DNA of 64,000 nucleotides from Prosthecomicrobium sp. N25. GTDB lineage: Bacteria; Pseudomonadota; Alphaproteobacteria; Rhizobiales; Ancalomicrobiaceae. Below the pieces are notes generated by a model. It saw nothing but the letters and a program-made list of their open reading frames with translations. It had not been told where the DNA came from and did not search any database. Below, in pieces: positions 28,983 through 41,020 of the stretch. Every line of letters starts with the position of its first letter. Positions within the stretch are counted from its first letter, which is position 1. A program made the position numbers and the translations under genes. The stretch lies in NCBI RefSeq assembly GCF_037203705.1, contig NZ_JBBCAT010000001.1, positions 841,418 through 905,417 of the forward strand, written 5' to 3'.

Positions 28983-29042
28983 ACTCGCCTGGCAGGGCGG
29001 CAAGAACGGGCCGCAGGTCGCGAGAAGCGTCGGCCCTGCGGA

Positions 29043-30476
29043 TTATTCGCCCGCCGGCGCCGGAACGGCCCCGGACGAAACGGCATCCGGCCCCGGGCCG
29101 CGCGTCAGCCCGTATCGGAACCGAAGCGCCATCCCGACCATGACGATGGTCCCGAGCACCAGGTGGGCGATGTTCGCCCCCATCGGCCCGAGCACCGGGA
29201 TGAGGACCAGAGCCGTGGCGTGGAAGACCAGGGCGCCGCCGAGCACCAGCTTGAGGACGGCCTTCTGCCGGCCCATGGCGAACAGCGCGGAGCGCAGCGA
29301 AGCCGAGGTCAACGCGAGGGTCACGGCCAGCATCTGGATCACCAGCAGCGGCGCGGCGGCCACGAAGTCGTGGCCGGCGACGATCCTCAGGAGCGGTTCG
29401 CCGATCACCATCAGGACGGCGACCCCCACCAGGCCGAGGCCGAACAGGATCGCGGCCATCTGGACCACCGCACGCCGGAAGGCTTCGACCTGACCCGCGG
29501 CCCAGAACCGCGCCACCTCCGGATAGAGGACGGTCTGCACCTGGCTCCCGGCGAGTTCGGCCATCCGGCCGATCCGCTTCGCGATGTGGTAGAGGCCGGC
29601 CGCCGCCGGATCGGCCAGCCAGCCGACCAGCAGGGTGTCGAGCTCGTGGGTGCTCATCCGAATCGTGCTGGTCAGGTTGCTGGTCCAGGCGAAGTTCCAG
29701 ATGTTCGGGAACCGCGCGCCGACGCCCCGGAGCGGCGCCCGCCAGAAGGACAGCGCCTCACGCCGCCGGAGCTCGAACATGGCGATCCCGAAGAGCGTCG
29801 CCGAGGAGACGACCTGCAGCAGGGTCCAGCCGACCACGAAGTAGAGGAGCCCGGCATCGAGCCAGTAGCCGACGACCGTGAAGACGAGCCGGATGACGGA
29901 GGAGCTGACCTGCGAATAGGCGATCAGCTTGAAGCGGCCGGCGAGCCGCACCACGGCGGTCGGCATGCCCGTGACGTTGAAGAGCAGCAGGCTGGCGTAG
30001 ATCAGGAGCAGCTTGGAGGTGGCCTCCGACCACCCGAACAGCGGCCCCGCCAGCAACGCGATCCCGACCGCCACGCTCCACGCCGCCACCGATCCGGCGA
30101 GGTCGAGCATGAAGCCGTATTTCATCAGGACCTTGAAGTCCTCCCGCCGCTCCGGGGCGTCGAGCCCGGCGCCGTACTTGATGAGCGGCTGCCAGGACTG
30201 GAACGCGACCAGTCTCTCGACGGCACGCACATAGGTGTGGATCAGCGCCAGCACGCCGTAGTCGAAGGCGCCCAGGGTGCGGGCCGTCAGCGCGAAGGCG
30301 ACGAGACCTAGGAGCGTGCCGGCGAAATTTCCCGACAGGACATGCGCGATGTTGACGAGCCGGCGCCCCAGCGCGCGGTCGACCGAGGCGCGCGCCGCCC
30401 GCTTCAGTCTCGCCGCGACACCCGTCTCCGGAGGCGTCCCGGAACCCTTCACGTCCGAATCGTCTTTGCTCGTCAC
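29043..30476 (-). CDS. wzx: Polysaccharide repeat-unit flippase (Wzx/MOP family)
   Basis: About 477 residues from GTG 30476, with GGAAGG 5 bp upstream; ATG 30533 in frame would add 19 residues. Twelve to fourteen hydrophobic segments begin at about residue 40 with NIAHVLSGNFAGTLLGLVAFALTARTLGAFDYGVLAL, the typical Polysacc_synt N-terminus. ELDTLLVGWLADPAAAGLYHIAKRI matches the MOP flippase middle. It moves undecaprenyl-PP-linked repeats to the periplasm for Wzy. It is divergent from the PL10-like gene. Confidence 0.88.
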   Translation of the reverse strand: MTSKDDSDVKGSGTPPETGVAARLKRAARASVDRALGRRLVNIAHVLSGNFAGTLLGLVAFALTARTLGAFDYGVLALIHTYVRAVERLVAFQSWQPLIKYGAGLDAPERREDFKVLMKYGFMLDLAGSVAAWSVAVGIALLAGPLFGWSEATSKLLLIYASLLLFNVTGMPTAVVRLAGRFKLIAYSQVSSSVIRLVFTVVGYWLDAGLLYFVVGWTLLQVVSSATLFGIAMFELRRREALSFWRAPLRGVGARFPNIWNFAWTSNLTSTIRMSTHELDTLLVGWLADPAAAGLYHIAKRIGRMAELAGSQVQTVLYPEVARFWAAGQVEAFRRAVVQMAAILFGLGLVGVAVLMVIGEPLLRIVAGHDFVAAAPLLVIQMLAVTLALTSASLRSALFAMGRQKAVLKLVLGGALVFHATALVLIPVLGPMGANIAHLVLGTIVMVGMALRFRYGLTRGPGPDAVSSGAVPAPAGE

Positions 30477-30576
30477 GCTCACCTTCCACCGCGCGCGGCG
30501 CGGCCGGAAAATCCTCGCCGTGCAGGCAATCATATAACAGCCGCAACACCAAGACACGATCGGGAGATCGCAACCG

Positions 30577-32082
30577 ATGGACGCTATGGTGAACCCGACG
30601 TCGTCATCCGGCCCCCGCCCGGTCCGCTGCGCCGCACGGACCGTCCTTGCAGCGTTGCTCATCGGATCGGTCGCGGTCCCCGCTGCCGCCGCCGCCGAGC
30701 CGGCCGTGCCCGACCGGACGGCCATGGTCGCCGCCATGGACCGGGCCGTCGCCTACGCGACAGGCCGGCTCTCCGCCGCCGGCACCTATGTCTGGTCCTG
30801 GTCGGAGGATCTCTCGCGCCGCCGGGGCGAGGGATCCGTCCCGCCCGGGACGGGCTGGATCCAGCCGCCGGGCACCCCTGCCTTCGGGGCGGCGTTCCTG
30901 GCCGTCCACCGGGCCACCGGCAGTCCCGCCGCATTGGAGGCCGCCCGCGACGTGGCGGAGGCCCTGGTCGACACACAGCTCCTGTCCGGGGGCTGGTCCA
31001 ACCGGGTCGAGACCGATCCGGCCGCGAGGGGACGCTGGTGCTACCGCGTGCTGGTCGCCACGGACCGCGACTGCGCCGCGCTCGAGGTCGAGAAGGGCCG
31101 CAACCGCAGCCTTCTGGACGACGACACCACGCAGGCAGCGCTGGCCTTCCTGCTCGCCTACGACGAGCGCGTCGAAGGAGCCGATTCCCGCGTCCGCGAG
31201 GCGCTGCTCTACGGCCTGGACCGGATTCTCGACGGCCAGTACCGCAACGGCGCCTGGCCGAACACGCTCGAGCCGTCGAAGGCGCGCCGGGCCGCGGAAG
31301 CCCGGATTCAGCCCGCCGCGACGGCCCGCTACCCGGACGGCGACTGGCCGCGCACGTGGATGAAGCCCTCGGGCGGGGTCTATTTCATCCTCAACGACGA
31401 CTCGATGCGCGACACCACCCGCCTCGTCCTCGCCGCCGGCCGCCGCTTCGGCGATCCGCGCTACCTCGAGGCGGCCCGCCGCGCGGCCGACTTCCTGGTG
31501 GCGGCTCGGCTCCCCGCGCCCCAGCGCGGCTGGGCCCAGACCTACGACGCCGGCATGGTCCCGGTATGGGGGCGGCGCTTCGAGCCCCCGGCCGCCGCCT
31601 CGCGCGAGACCGCCGGCGCCATCGAGACCCTGATCGAGGTCTTCGGCGCCACCGGCGACCGCCGCTATCTCGCCGCCGCCCGCGAGGGCGCCGACTGGCT
31701 TCGCTCGGTCAGGCTCGCGGACGGCCGCTGGTCGCGCTTCTACGAGCTCCGCACCGACCGGCCGCTCTACATGGACCAGGCGAACGCGCCGACCTACGAG
31801 GACCGCGATCTGCCCGGTCACTACACCTGGAAAAGCGACTTCGGCATTCCGGACCTGATGGAGCGGCTCGCAGCGGCCGAGCGCGGCGCGCCGGTGCCCC
31901 CTGTCGACCCTCTGCCGGATCCCTCAGCCGCCCTCCGCCCCGCCGACCTCGCCCGCGAGGCGGCACGCCTCGTCCGAAGCCAGGACGCGCAGGGGCGCTG
32001 GGTCCGCGGCGGCTGGATCCAGGCGGACGACATGGTGCGCGCTCTGCGGCTCCTCGCCCGCGCCGCCGACACGGCCCGCTGA
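30577..32082 (+). CDS. Secreted PL10-type pectate-lyase-like protein
   Basis: 501 residues. A Sec signal peptide runs to about residue 40 (AVPAAAAAE). The rest is an alpha/alpha toroid of repeated helices (LDRILDGQYRNGAWPNT, RYLEAARRAADFLVAARL). It carries the PL10-like segment RGWAQTYDAGMVPVWGRRFEPPAAASRETAGAI, close to the usual WAQQYD...P.WARRFEPPA.SRES pattern. It is the second lyase-like enzyme in this polysaccharide locus, suggesting a uronic-acid-containing polymer. Lyase activity on the native polymer is inferred. Confidence 0.82.
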   Translation: MDAMVNPTSSSGPRPVRCAARTVLAALLIGSVAVPAAAAAEPAVPDRTAMVAAMDRAVAYATGRLSAAGTYVWSWSEDLSRRRGEGSVPPGTGWIQPPGTPAFGAAFLAVHRATGSPAALEAARDVAEALVDTQLLSGGWSNRVETDPAARGRWCYRVLVATDRDCAALEVEKGRNRSLLDDDTTQAALAFLLAYDERVEGADSRVREALLYGLDRILDGQYRNGAWPNTLEPSKARRAAEARIQPAATARYPDGDWPRTWMKPSGGVYFILNDDSMRDTTRLVLAAGRRFGDPRYLEAARRAADFLVAARLPAPQRGWAQTYDAGMVPVWGRRFEPPAAASRETAGAIETLIEVFGATGDRRYLAAAREGADWLRSVRLADGRWSRFYELRTDRPLYMDQANAPTYEDRDLPGHYTWKSDFGIPDLMERLAAAERGAPVPPVDPLPDPSAALRPADLAREAARLVRSQDAQGRWVRGGWIQADDMVRALRLLARAADTAR

Positions 32083-32102
32083 CGGGCCCGTGTCTCTGTC
32101 TC

Positions 32103-32834
32103 TCAGGGCCCGAACGTCTTGAAGAGCACGAGCCGCTGGCCGGCCTGGGACCGGCAATCGTCGGACGCTTCGCCCGAAGCGACGACCGCGAGCGCGCTGC
32201 GTTCGAGCGTCATGAGGAGCGAGGGCTTCGCATCGCCGCCCGCGGACTTGGCCCCGCGGCCGGCGGGCTCGACTTCCACCACGGCGTTCGGCTCGTCGGC
32301 GCGTCGCACCTGCGTCTGGAACCGGCATTCGGACGCGCCGTAGCGCAGCACCTCGAACTCGGCGGACCACACGCCGCTGGTCACGGGGGTGAGGTCCAGC
32401 CGCGCCTTGTAGTTCGCCCAGTGCCCCCCGAATCCCTCCACGGCCGCGCCGATCCGGCCGAGCCAGTTGGCCCGTTCCGAGATCGCCTGGGCGAGGTGTT
32501 CGATGCGCCGGTCGTTGGATGCGACGAGGCGGACCACGACGCCGTCGCTCGGGCCGGACTCCTTGGCGATGGCGCGCCGGAACCCGTCGTCGACCATGTC
32601 GAGGAAGGCCGCCTGGTCGGCCTCGAGGGCCTCGCGCGCCAGATCCCCGACCCGCCGCCGCGCCGTCCTGACCGCCGTCTCCATGATCTCGTGCGCCAGC
32701 GCCACGACCGGGCTGAGGCAGGCGGCCACTTCGCGCGGCTTCGTCCGCCCCGCCCCGCAATCCGTCGGCTTCGCCGCCTGCCCGAGGGCGGTGGACGGCA
32801 GCAGAGCCAGCAGGATGACGATGAAGAGTCTCAT
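32103..32834 (-). CDS. Secreted protein of unknown function
   Basis: 243 residues from ATG 32834. A signal peptide (MRLFIVILLALLPSTALGQA) is followed by a cysteine-containing helical region (CGAGRTKPREVAACLSPVVALAHEIMETAV) and a C-terminal part with VWSAEFEVLRYGASECRFQTQV and KPSLLMTLERSALAVV. Four mature cysteines could form disulfides. The frame is open upstream to 32954, but the signal peptide fixes the start. I do not recognise a family. It is convergent with the PL10-like gene. Confidence 0.7.
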   Translation of the reverse strand: MRLFIVILLALLPSTALGQAAKPTDCGAGRTKPREVAACLSPVVALAHEIMETAVRTARRRVGDLAREALEADQAAFLDMVDDGFRRAIAKESGPSDGVVVRLVASNDRRIEHLAQAISERANWLGRIGAAVEGFGGHWANYKARLDLTPVTSGVWSAEFEVLRYGASECRFQTQVRRADEPNAVVEVEPAGRGAKSAGGDAKPSLLMTLERSALAVVASGEASDDCRSQAGQRLVLFKTFGP

Positions 32835-33045
32835 ATTTTTCAATCCCGCGCGGCCCAAGAAGCAGGACGCGAGGATGACCCAACGGGCGCGCGAGGGCAA
32901 TGTTCCGATTGTCGAAAGGACAACCTGCGGCACCCCGCCCCGCAAGCGCTCCACATCGGGCTCGGGACGGCGTGGGCCACTGACGGCAGAGCCGGAGCCT
33001 TTGCGTCCGGTCCGGCGAAGGCGCCGCGCGTCCCCTGCGAGCCGG

Positions 33046-33762
33046 CTACGTCGTAAGGCGGGGTGCCGATCCGATCAGCCGTTCGTACTCGGTTTCCGCT
33101 CCGCCGTAGGCGTCCATGGCAAACGCCTCCAGTCCTGCGCGATCCCGCACCCGCAGGGCCATTCGCTTGGCCCTGATGAAGCCGTAACCTTCGAGCGCGT
33201 GGGTCGCGACCGTCACGCCGGCCCGGCGCACGCCCAGCATCGATGCCAGGAACTGGTGTGTCATGTGGATCTCGTCCCCGTCGGTCCGGTCATGGGCCAT
33301 GAGGATCCATCGCGCCAGCCGCTGCTCGAGTGTAAAGCGCGCGGCTGCGCGAGCATTGGCCGAGACCTGGACCAGGAAGGCGAAGCAGTATCGCCGGAGA
33401 ACGGCCATATCCGCGTCTCGGCGCCCGAGTACGGCGAGCAGGACGTCCGCCGACACGCGAAGGACCCGCGCCGATTCTGACTGGACGAAGATCAGGAAAG
33501 GGCTCTGGCGCGAGTTCATGACCGCCGGGAGGCCGGAAAACCCCTCGAACCCGATCAGCCCGACTTCTAACTCGCGATGGCCGGTGCTCTGGACGACGGA
33601 CAGGAGCCCGTCCTCGATGAAATGGACATAGGCCAGGTCGTCCCCGGGCCTGCAAATCCTGTCTCCGCGCGAGAGGCTCTGCTCGTCGCACTGGATCAGG
33701 AGCTGCTCGCGACCTTCCGTCGAGAAGGCCTGAAGCAATAGGTTGTTGATGTGGTGAGCCAC
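33046..33762 (-). CDS. Crp/Fnr-family transcriptional regulator
   Basis: 238 residues from GTG 33762, preceded by GGAGGGA at 5 bp. The cNMP-like beta-roll (RGDRICRPGDDLAYVHFIEDGLLSVV, EVGLIGFEGFSGLPAVM) is followed by the dimer helix (RRYCFAFLVQVSANARAAARFTLEQRLARWILMAHDR) and a winged helix-turn-helix (THQFLASMLGVRRAGVTVATHALEGYGFI). There is no Cys set for an Fe-S cluster, so it is not a classical Fnr. Similar Crp-like regulators in Hyphomicrobiales respond to unknown signals. It stands alone; the target is unknown. Confidence 0.88.
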   Translation of the reverse strand: MAHHINNLLLQAFSTEGREQLLIQCDEQSLSRGDRICRPGDDLAYVHFIEDGLLSVVQSTGHRELEVGLIGFEGFSGLPAVMNSRQSPFLIFVQSESARVLRVSADVLLAVLGRRDADMAVLRRYCFAFLVQVSANARAAARFTLEQRLARWILMAHDRTDGDEIHMTHQFLASMLGVRRAGVTVATHALEGYGFIRAKRMALRVRDRAGLEAFAMDAYGGAETEYERLIGSAPRLTT

Positions 33763-34090
33763 GGCTCCCTCCGGCTTGGGGCGGGAGCACGTCGGCACTC
33801 TCAGCCGGCGCCGCCCGATATCCGTGGGTGCCGATAGAATAAGCATAGACCTGAACGGCGTTCGTCGAAAGTAACGTTTCCGAAATCTCTAGCAAAGCGC
33901 GCAATGATTTGAAATCTTGACCAAATCGAACCGCATCGCAAATCGCGCAACCCCGCAGTCTTTCATGAACTTGAGGTGCCGCTCGAGCTTGGAGGAACCC
34001 CTGCCGGCGGAGCCGCGTGGATCGTCGGGCTCGCCGTTTCGGTGACCGCTACGAACCGAGATCATGTGTCCGGATCGGGAAATCTGGAAC

Positions 34091-34166
<76 letters not shown>

Positions 34167-34320
34167 ACGTTCCGGTGCCGGGGTTTGGGAACTCCCGGCC
34201 GACGGCGGGCTGTGTAGGACGAACCCGCCGAGCGATCAAGTGCCTTTTTGGAGATCGCGCGATTTCGCCCGACCGCCTGTGGAGAACCCGTCCGGCGCGG
34301 CCGCCGGACGGGCGGGCGCG

Positions 34321-34698
34321 TCAGCGCTCCTCGTCCTCGCCGTCGACCTCGATGTCGATGCCGTCGATGTCGTCGTCCTCTTCCTCCTCCAGGAAGGTGT
34401 CGTCCTCGATGTCGTCCTCGATGGCCGGCAGTTCCTCGTCCTCGATGCCGGGCACCTCCTCGGCTGCACCGGCTTCGGCATCCGCTTCCTCCAGCGGGAT
34501 GATCTCGACCGTCGAGGTCTCCTCGACCTCGTCCTCCTCCTCCTCCTCGACCGGCGCGGCCTTGACCCGCATGGTGGCGGCCGCGAGCGTGAAGGCCGTG
34601 CCGCATTTGGGGCACAGGATCGGATCACGGTTGAGGTCGTAGTACTTGGTGCCGCAGTTCGGGCAGAGCCGCTTGGTGCCGAGCTCGGGTTTGGCCAC
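34321..34698 (-). CDS. TIGR02300/FYDLN acid domain zinc-ribbon protein
   Basis: 125 residues from GTG 34698. The N-terminal zinc ribbon has two CxxC pairs (LCPNCGTKYYDLN, LCPKCGTAF), followed by an extremely acidic Glu/Asp-rich tail (about 50-125). This combination defines the FYDLN acid family, nearly restricted to alphaproteobacteria. The function is unknown. It is divergent from aroA. Confidence 0.9.
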   Translation of the reverse strand: MAKPELGTKRLCPNCGTKYYDLNRDPILCPKCGTAFTLAAATMRVKAAPVEEEEEDEVEETSTVEIIPLEEADAEAGAAEEVPGIEDEELPAIEDDIEDDTFLEEEEDDDIDGIDIEVDGEDEER

Positions 34699-34829
34699 GG
34701 ATCCTGTCTCCGGCTTTGTCGAGGGAAAATTCGGGTGCCCCGTTTAGTCCGAAGGCGACGCGCCGTCAAACCGGAAATCGCCGGAATCCGGGCGGCGGGC
34801 CGGCCGATTGCCGCGGCTTTGCGGCGTGA

Positions 34830-37432
<2,603 letters not shown>

Positions 37433-37488
37433 CGCCCGCCGCCGGCGCTCCTATAGTGCGCGCGCGACCAAGAGGTTCCGAACGCCCC

Positions 37489-38769
37489 ATGATCCCCGAC
37501 ACCCTGCGCGACCGGCGCATCCTCCTCGTCATCGGCGGCGGCATCGCCGCCTACAAGGCGCTCGACCTGATCCGCCGCCTGCGCGAGCGCGGCGCCCGGG
37601 TCCGCGTGGTGATGACCGAGGGCGCCCGGCGCTTCGTCACCGAACTCGCCGCCGGCGCCCTGTCCGAGGACCGCGTCTACACCGACCTCTTCGACCTCAC
37701 GTCGGAGCACGAGATCGGCCACATCCGCCTCTCCCGCGAGGCCGACCTGCTGGTGGTCGCGCCGGCGACCGCCAACCTCCTCGCCCGCATGGCGAACGGC
37801 CTCTGCGACGACCTCGCCACCAACGTCCTGCTCGCCACCGACAAGCCGGTCCTGGCCGCCCCGGCCATGAACCCGCGCATGTGGTCCCATCCTGCCACGC
37901 GCCGCAACGTCGACCGGCTGATGGCCGACGGCATCGCCCTCGTGGGCCCGAACGTCGGCGCCATGGCCGAACGCGGCGAGGTCGGCCCCGGCCGGATGGC
38001 CGAGCCCCTGGAGATCGTCGCCGCCGTGGAGGCCATGCTGGCGCCCGCCGAGCCGAAGCGGCTGCCCGGGCAGGTGCTGCTCGCCGCCAACACCACGATC
38101 CCGGTCCCGCCCGGCCCGCTCGCCGGCCGCCACGTGCTCGTCACCTCCGGGCCGACCCACGAGCCGATCGACCCGGTCCGCTACATCGCCAACCGCTCCT
38201 CCGGCAAGCAGGGCCACGCCATCGCGGCCGCCGCCGCCGCCGCGGGCGCACGCGTGACCCTGGTCGCCGGCCCGGTCGCGATCCCCGACCCGCCCGGCGT
38301 GACGGTCGTCCACGTCGAGACCGCGCGCGAGATGCTGGCCGCCGTCGAGCGGGCGCTCCCCGCGGACGTCGCCGTCATGGCGGCGGCGGTCGCCGACTGG
38401 CGCGTGGCGAGCGAGGCCGGCGAGAAGATCAAGAAGGGCCCGGGCGGCGCCCCGGCCCTGAGCTTCGTCGAGAACCCCGACATCCTCGCCACCGTCGGCT
38501 GGCACCCCACCCACCGGCCGGCCCTCGTCGTCGGCTTCGCGGCCGAGACCGAGAACCTCATTGCCAACGCCGGCGCCAAGCTCGCCCGCAAGGGCGCGGA
38601 CCTGATCGTCGCCAACGACGTCTCCCCCGCCACCGGCATCATGGGCGGCGACCGCAACACCGTCCGCATCGTCGCCAAGGAGGGGGTCACCGAATGGCCC
38701 GACATGCCCAAGGAGGCGGTCGCCGAGCGGCTGGTGGCGCTCGTCGCCGACAGGCTCCGCCTTGTCTGA
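37489..38769 (+). CDS. coaBC: Bifunctional phosphopantothenoylcysteine decarboxylase / phosphopantothenate-cysteine ligase
   Basis: 426 residues. The N-terminal CoaC flavoprotein part has ILLVIGGGIAAYKAL, the catalytic His in EHEIGHIRLSREADL, VAPATANLLARMANGL and APAMNPRMW. The C-terminal CoaB ligase has HVLVTSGPTHEPIDPVRYIANRSSGKQG, AAVADWR, KIKKG and IVANDVS. It performs two consecutive steps of CoA synthesis. ATG 37489 is preferred. Its 3-prime end overlaps the start of paaX. Confidence 0.95.
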   Translation: MIPDTLRDRRILLVIGGGIAAYKALDLIRRLRERGARVRVVMTEGARRFVTELAAGALSEDRVYTDLFDLTSEHEIGHIRLSREADLLVVAPATANLLARMANGLCDDLATNVLLATDKPVLAAPAMNPRMWSHPATRRNVDRLMADGIALVGPNVGAMAERGEVGPGRMAEPLEIVAAVEAMLAPAEPKRLPGQVLLAANTTIPVPPGPLAGRHVLVTSGPTHEPIDPVRYIANRSSGKQGHAIAAAAAAAGARVTLVAGPVAIPDPPGVTVVHVETAREMLAAVERALPADVAVMAAAVADWRVASEAGEKIKKGPGGAPALSFVENPDILATVGWHPTHRPALVVGFAAETENLIANAGAKLARKGADLIVANDVSPATGIMGGDRNTVRIVAKEGVTEWPDMPKEAVAERLVALVADRLRLV

Positions 38770-39676
38770 AGCCTCCTTCGCGGCGGAGCGGCCGGCCGCC
38801 GTCGCCCGCGCCCTCGCGGTCCTGCACCGGCGCTCGCCGATTCGCGCCTGGTCGCTGATCGTCACCATCTTCGGCGACTGCATCTCGCCGCGCGGCGGGT
38901 CGATCGGCGTCGGCACCCTGCAGGAGATCGCCGCCGCCCTCGGCCTCGATCCCGGCGTGGTGCGCACCGCGCTGACGCGCCTCGCCGCCGACGGGCTGGT
39001 GGAGCGCGAGAAGGCCGGCCGCCACAGCTTCGCGCGCCTGAGCCCGGCCGCGGAGGCCGACACCCGCCGGGTCGCCCCGCAGATCTATCGCTTCGTCGAG
39101 CGCCCCTGGTCCGGCCGCTGGCGGCTGGCCTTCCTGGCGCCGGCCGGCGACGCCGCCCCGGAACTCCGCGCCGCGCTCCTGCGCGACGGCTTCGCCCCGG
39201 TCGCGCCGACGCTCGTGATGGCGCCGCTGGCCGACGACGGGGTGCTCTATTCCGGCCGCCGCCCCGACCTCGCGCGCGCCGCCGTGCTCGACGCCGCCGG
39301 GCCGCCCGCCGAAGCTCCCTCCTATGCCGCCGACCTCTGGCCCACGGCGGCGACCGGCGCCGCCTATGCGCGTTTCCTGGCCGACTTCGAGCCGGTGGCC
39401 GCCGCGCTGCGCACCCCGCCCGCCGCGGACCTGGACGCCCTGGCGATCCGCATCGCCCTGGTGCACGAGTTCCGCCGGATCGTGCTGCGCGACCCACTGC
39501 TGCCCGCCGATCTCCTGCCGCGGGACTGGCCCGGCCGCGAGGCCCGCGCGCTCGCCGGCCGGCTCTATGGGCTCGTCCTGCCCGCCGCCGAGCGCTGGCT
39601 CGACCGCGAGGCCCGCACCATCGACGGCCCGCTCCCCCCGCCCGACGACCGCCTCGGCCGCCGCTTCCCGGCCTGA
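38762..39676 (+). CDS. paaX: PaaX-family repressor of phenylacetate catabolism
   Basis: 304 residues from TTG 38762, overlapping the coaBC stop by 8 bp. The winged helix region SPIRAWSLIVTIFGDCISPRGGSIGVGTLQEIAAALGLDPGVVRTALTRLAADGLVEREKAGRHSFARLS is characteristic of PaaX, and the C-terminal PaaX_C part has LVHEFRRIVLRDPLLPADLLPRDWPG. PaaX represses paa genes and is released by phenylacetyl-CoA. Adjacent to paaABCDE, that role fits. No better start than TTG is visible. Confidence 0.9.
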   Translation: MSEASFAAERPAAVARALAVLHRRSPIRAWSLIVTIFGDCISPRGGSIGVGTLQEIAAALGLDPGVVRTALTRLAADGLVEREKAGRHSFARLSPAAEADTRRVAPQIYRFVERPWSGRWRLAFLAPAGDAAPELRAALLRDGFAPVAPTLVMAPLADDGVLYSGRRPDLARAAVLDAAGPPAEAPSYAADLWPTAATGAAYARFLADFEPVAAALRTPPAADLDALAIRIALVHEFRRIVLRDPLLPADLLPRDWPGREARALAGRLYGLVLPAAERWLDREARTIDGPLPPPDDRLGRRFPA

Positions 39677-39684
39677 ACCTTCGG

Positions 39685-39812
39685 GAAGCTCCGACCTATC
39701 GATATGTCAATGCCGGGCTTATCCCGGCCATCCGCGCCATGTAGACCGCCCGCCCGTCCCGGATGCCGGGACGAGCCCGGGCAGGCAGAAACCAAACCAG
39801 TGCAAGGGGTTT
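39685..39812. repeat. Dispersed intergenic repeat, copy 1
   Basis: About 128 bp that aligns over its whole length with 44305-44435 (shared CCGACCT-TCGAT-TGTCA, GGGCTT-TC-CGGC, GGATGCC...GGGAC-AGCCCGGGCA, GTGCAAGGGGT). It contains palindromic CCGGGAC-AGCCCGG cores. It lies between paaX and the paaA promoter. Confidence 0.8.
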
Positions 39813-39886
39813 CGCCTCGATGAGCCCGGGATGGCGGCGCCCCGCCGGTGGCCCTTGCCTCCGCCCAACGTGTTACAGAAAATCGC

Positions 39887-39915
39887 TTGAAATCTAAATT
39901 TTCGTGACATATACT
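39887..39915 (+). promoter_or_regulatory. Sigma-70 promoter of paaABCDE with flanking inverted repeat
   Basis: TTGAAA (39887-39892) and TATACT (39910-39915) are spaced exactly 17 bp, 66 bp before paaA, in a short AT-rich window. A GAAAAT (39878-39883) / ATTTTC (39898-39903) inverted repeat brackets the -35 box and is a candidate operator, possibly for PaaX. It does not obviously match the E. coli PaaX operator. Confidence 0.7.
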
Positions 39916-39980
39916 TTTTCCATCGACCGCCGGACGGAAGGCGGCCGGGCCCGCGAGGGGCCCCCCGAGGAGGACGCCCG

Positions 39981-40982
39981 ATGTACACCCAGGCGCTGAA
40001 CGCCCTCGACACCCATGTCCCGGCCGGCGATGCCGAGCGGGAGGCCCGCTTCCAGGCGCGCATCGACGCCGAGGCGAAGATCGAGCCGAACGACTGGATG
40101 CCGGAAGGCTACCGCAGGACGCTCGTCCGCCAGATCTCCCAGCACGCCCATTCCGAGATCATCGGCATGCAGCCGGAGGGCAACTGGATCACCCGCGCCC
40201 CCTCGCTCCGCCGCAAGGCCGCGCTGCTCGCCAAGGTCCAGGACGAGGGCGGCCACGGCATGTACCTCTACGCCGCCGCCGAGACGCTCGGGGTCAGCCG
40301 CGAGGAACTCGTCGACCAGCTCCTGGCCGGCAAGGCCAAGTATTCCTCGATCTTCAACTACCCGACCCTGACCTGGGCCGACATGGGCGCGATCGGCTGG
40401 CTCGTCGACGGCGCCGCGATCATGAACCAGATCCCGCTCTGCCGCTGCTCCTACGGGCCCTATGCCCGCGCGATGATCCGCATCTGCAAGGAGGAGAGCT
40501 TCCATCAGCGCCAGGGCTACGAGCTGATGCTTAGCCTCTGCCGGGGCACCCCGGAGCAGAAGGCCATGGCGCAGGACGCCCTGAACCGCTGGTGGTGGCC
40601 GAGCCTGATGATGTTCGGCCCCTCCGACAAGGAATCGGTCCATTCGGCCCAGACCATGGCCTGGAAGATCAAGCGCTTCACCAATGACGAGCTGCGTCAG
40701 AAGTTCATCGACGCGACCGTCCCGCAGGGCCACTTCCTCGGCCTGACCTTCCCGGATCCGGATCTGACCTTCAACGAGGCCACGGGCCATTGGGAACACG
40801 GGCCGATCGATTGGAGCGAGTTCACCCGCGTCGTGGCCGGCGACGGCCCCTGCAATCGCCAGCGCATGGCCGCCAAGCGCAAGGCCGAGGCGGACGGCGC
40901 CTGGGTGCGCGAGGCCGCCCTCGCGTATGCGGAGAAGCGCCGCGCCCGCGCCGCCGAAGCCTACCGGGTCGCCGCCGAGTGA
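39981..40982 (+). CDS. paaA: 1,2-phenylacetyl-CoA epoxidase, catalytic subunit A
   Basis: 333 residues. Ferritin-like di-iron subunit with ligands in [12 protein letters not shown] and [14 protein letters not shown], and the typical [18 protein letters not shown]. The PaaABCE complex epoxidises the ring of phenylacetyl-CoA using NADPH and O2. It has an Arg-rich C-terminal tail. A GAGGAGGACG ribosome site lies upstream. It is the first gene of a five-gene operon. Confidence 0.97.
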   Translation: MYTQALNALDTHVPAGDAEREARFQARIDAEAKIEPNDWMPEGYRRTLVRQISQHAHSEIIGMQPEGNWITRAPSLRRKAALLAKVQDEGGHGMYLYAAAETLGVSREELVDQLLAGKAKYSSIFNYPTLTWADMGAIGWLVDGAAIMNQIPLCRCSYGPYARAMIRICKEESFHQRQGYELMLSLCRGTPEQKAMAQDALNRWWWPSLMMFGPSDKESVHSAQTMAWKIKRFTNDELRQKFIDATVPQGHFLGLTFPDPDLTFNEATGHWEHGPIDWSEFTRVVAGDGPCNRQRMAAKRKAEADGAWVREAALAYAEKRRARAAEAYRVAAE

Positions 40983-41020
40983 GACGGACGAGGGCCGCCG
41001 CGGCGGCCGGGAGGAACGCC

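Larger units (their letters stand above)
28731..29042. other. Convergent intergenic region with hairpin and poly-G run
   Basis: 312 bp between the converging exporter and flippase genes with no supportable gene. It holds a candidate terminator (28781-28820) and a run of fifteen G residues (28968-28982). Confidence 0.5.

Noticed and set aside
28779-30311. 510-codon plus-strand frame across the poly-G run and wzx
   Set aside because: Charged low-complexity shadow opposite wzx; a phase-variable ORF through the G tract is not supported.
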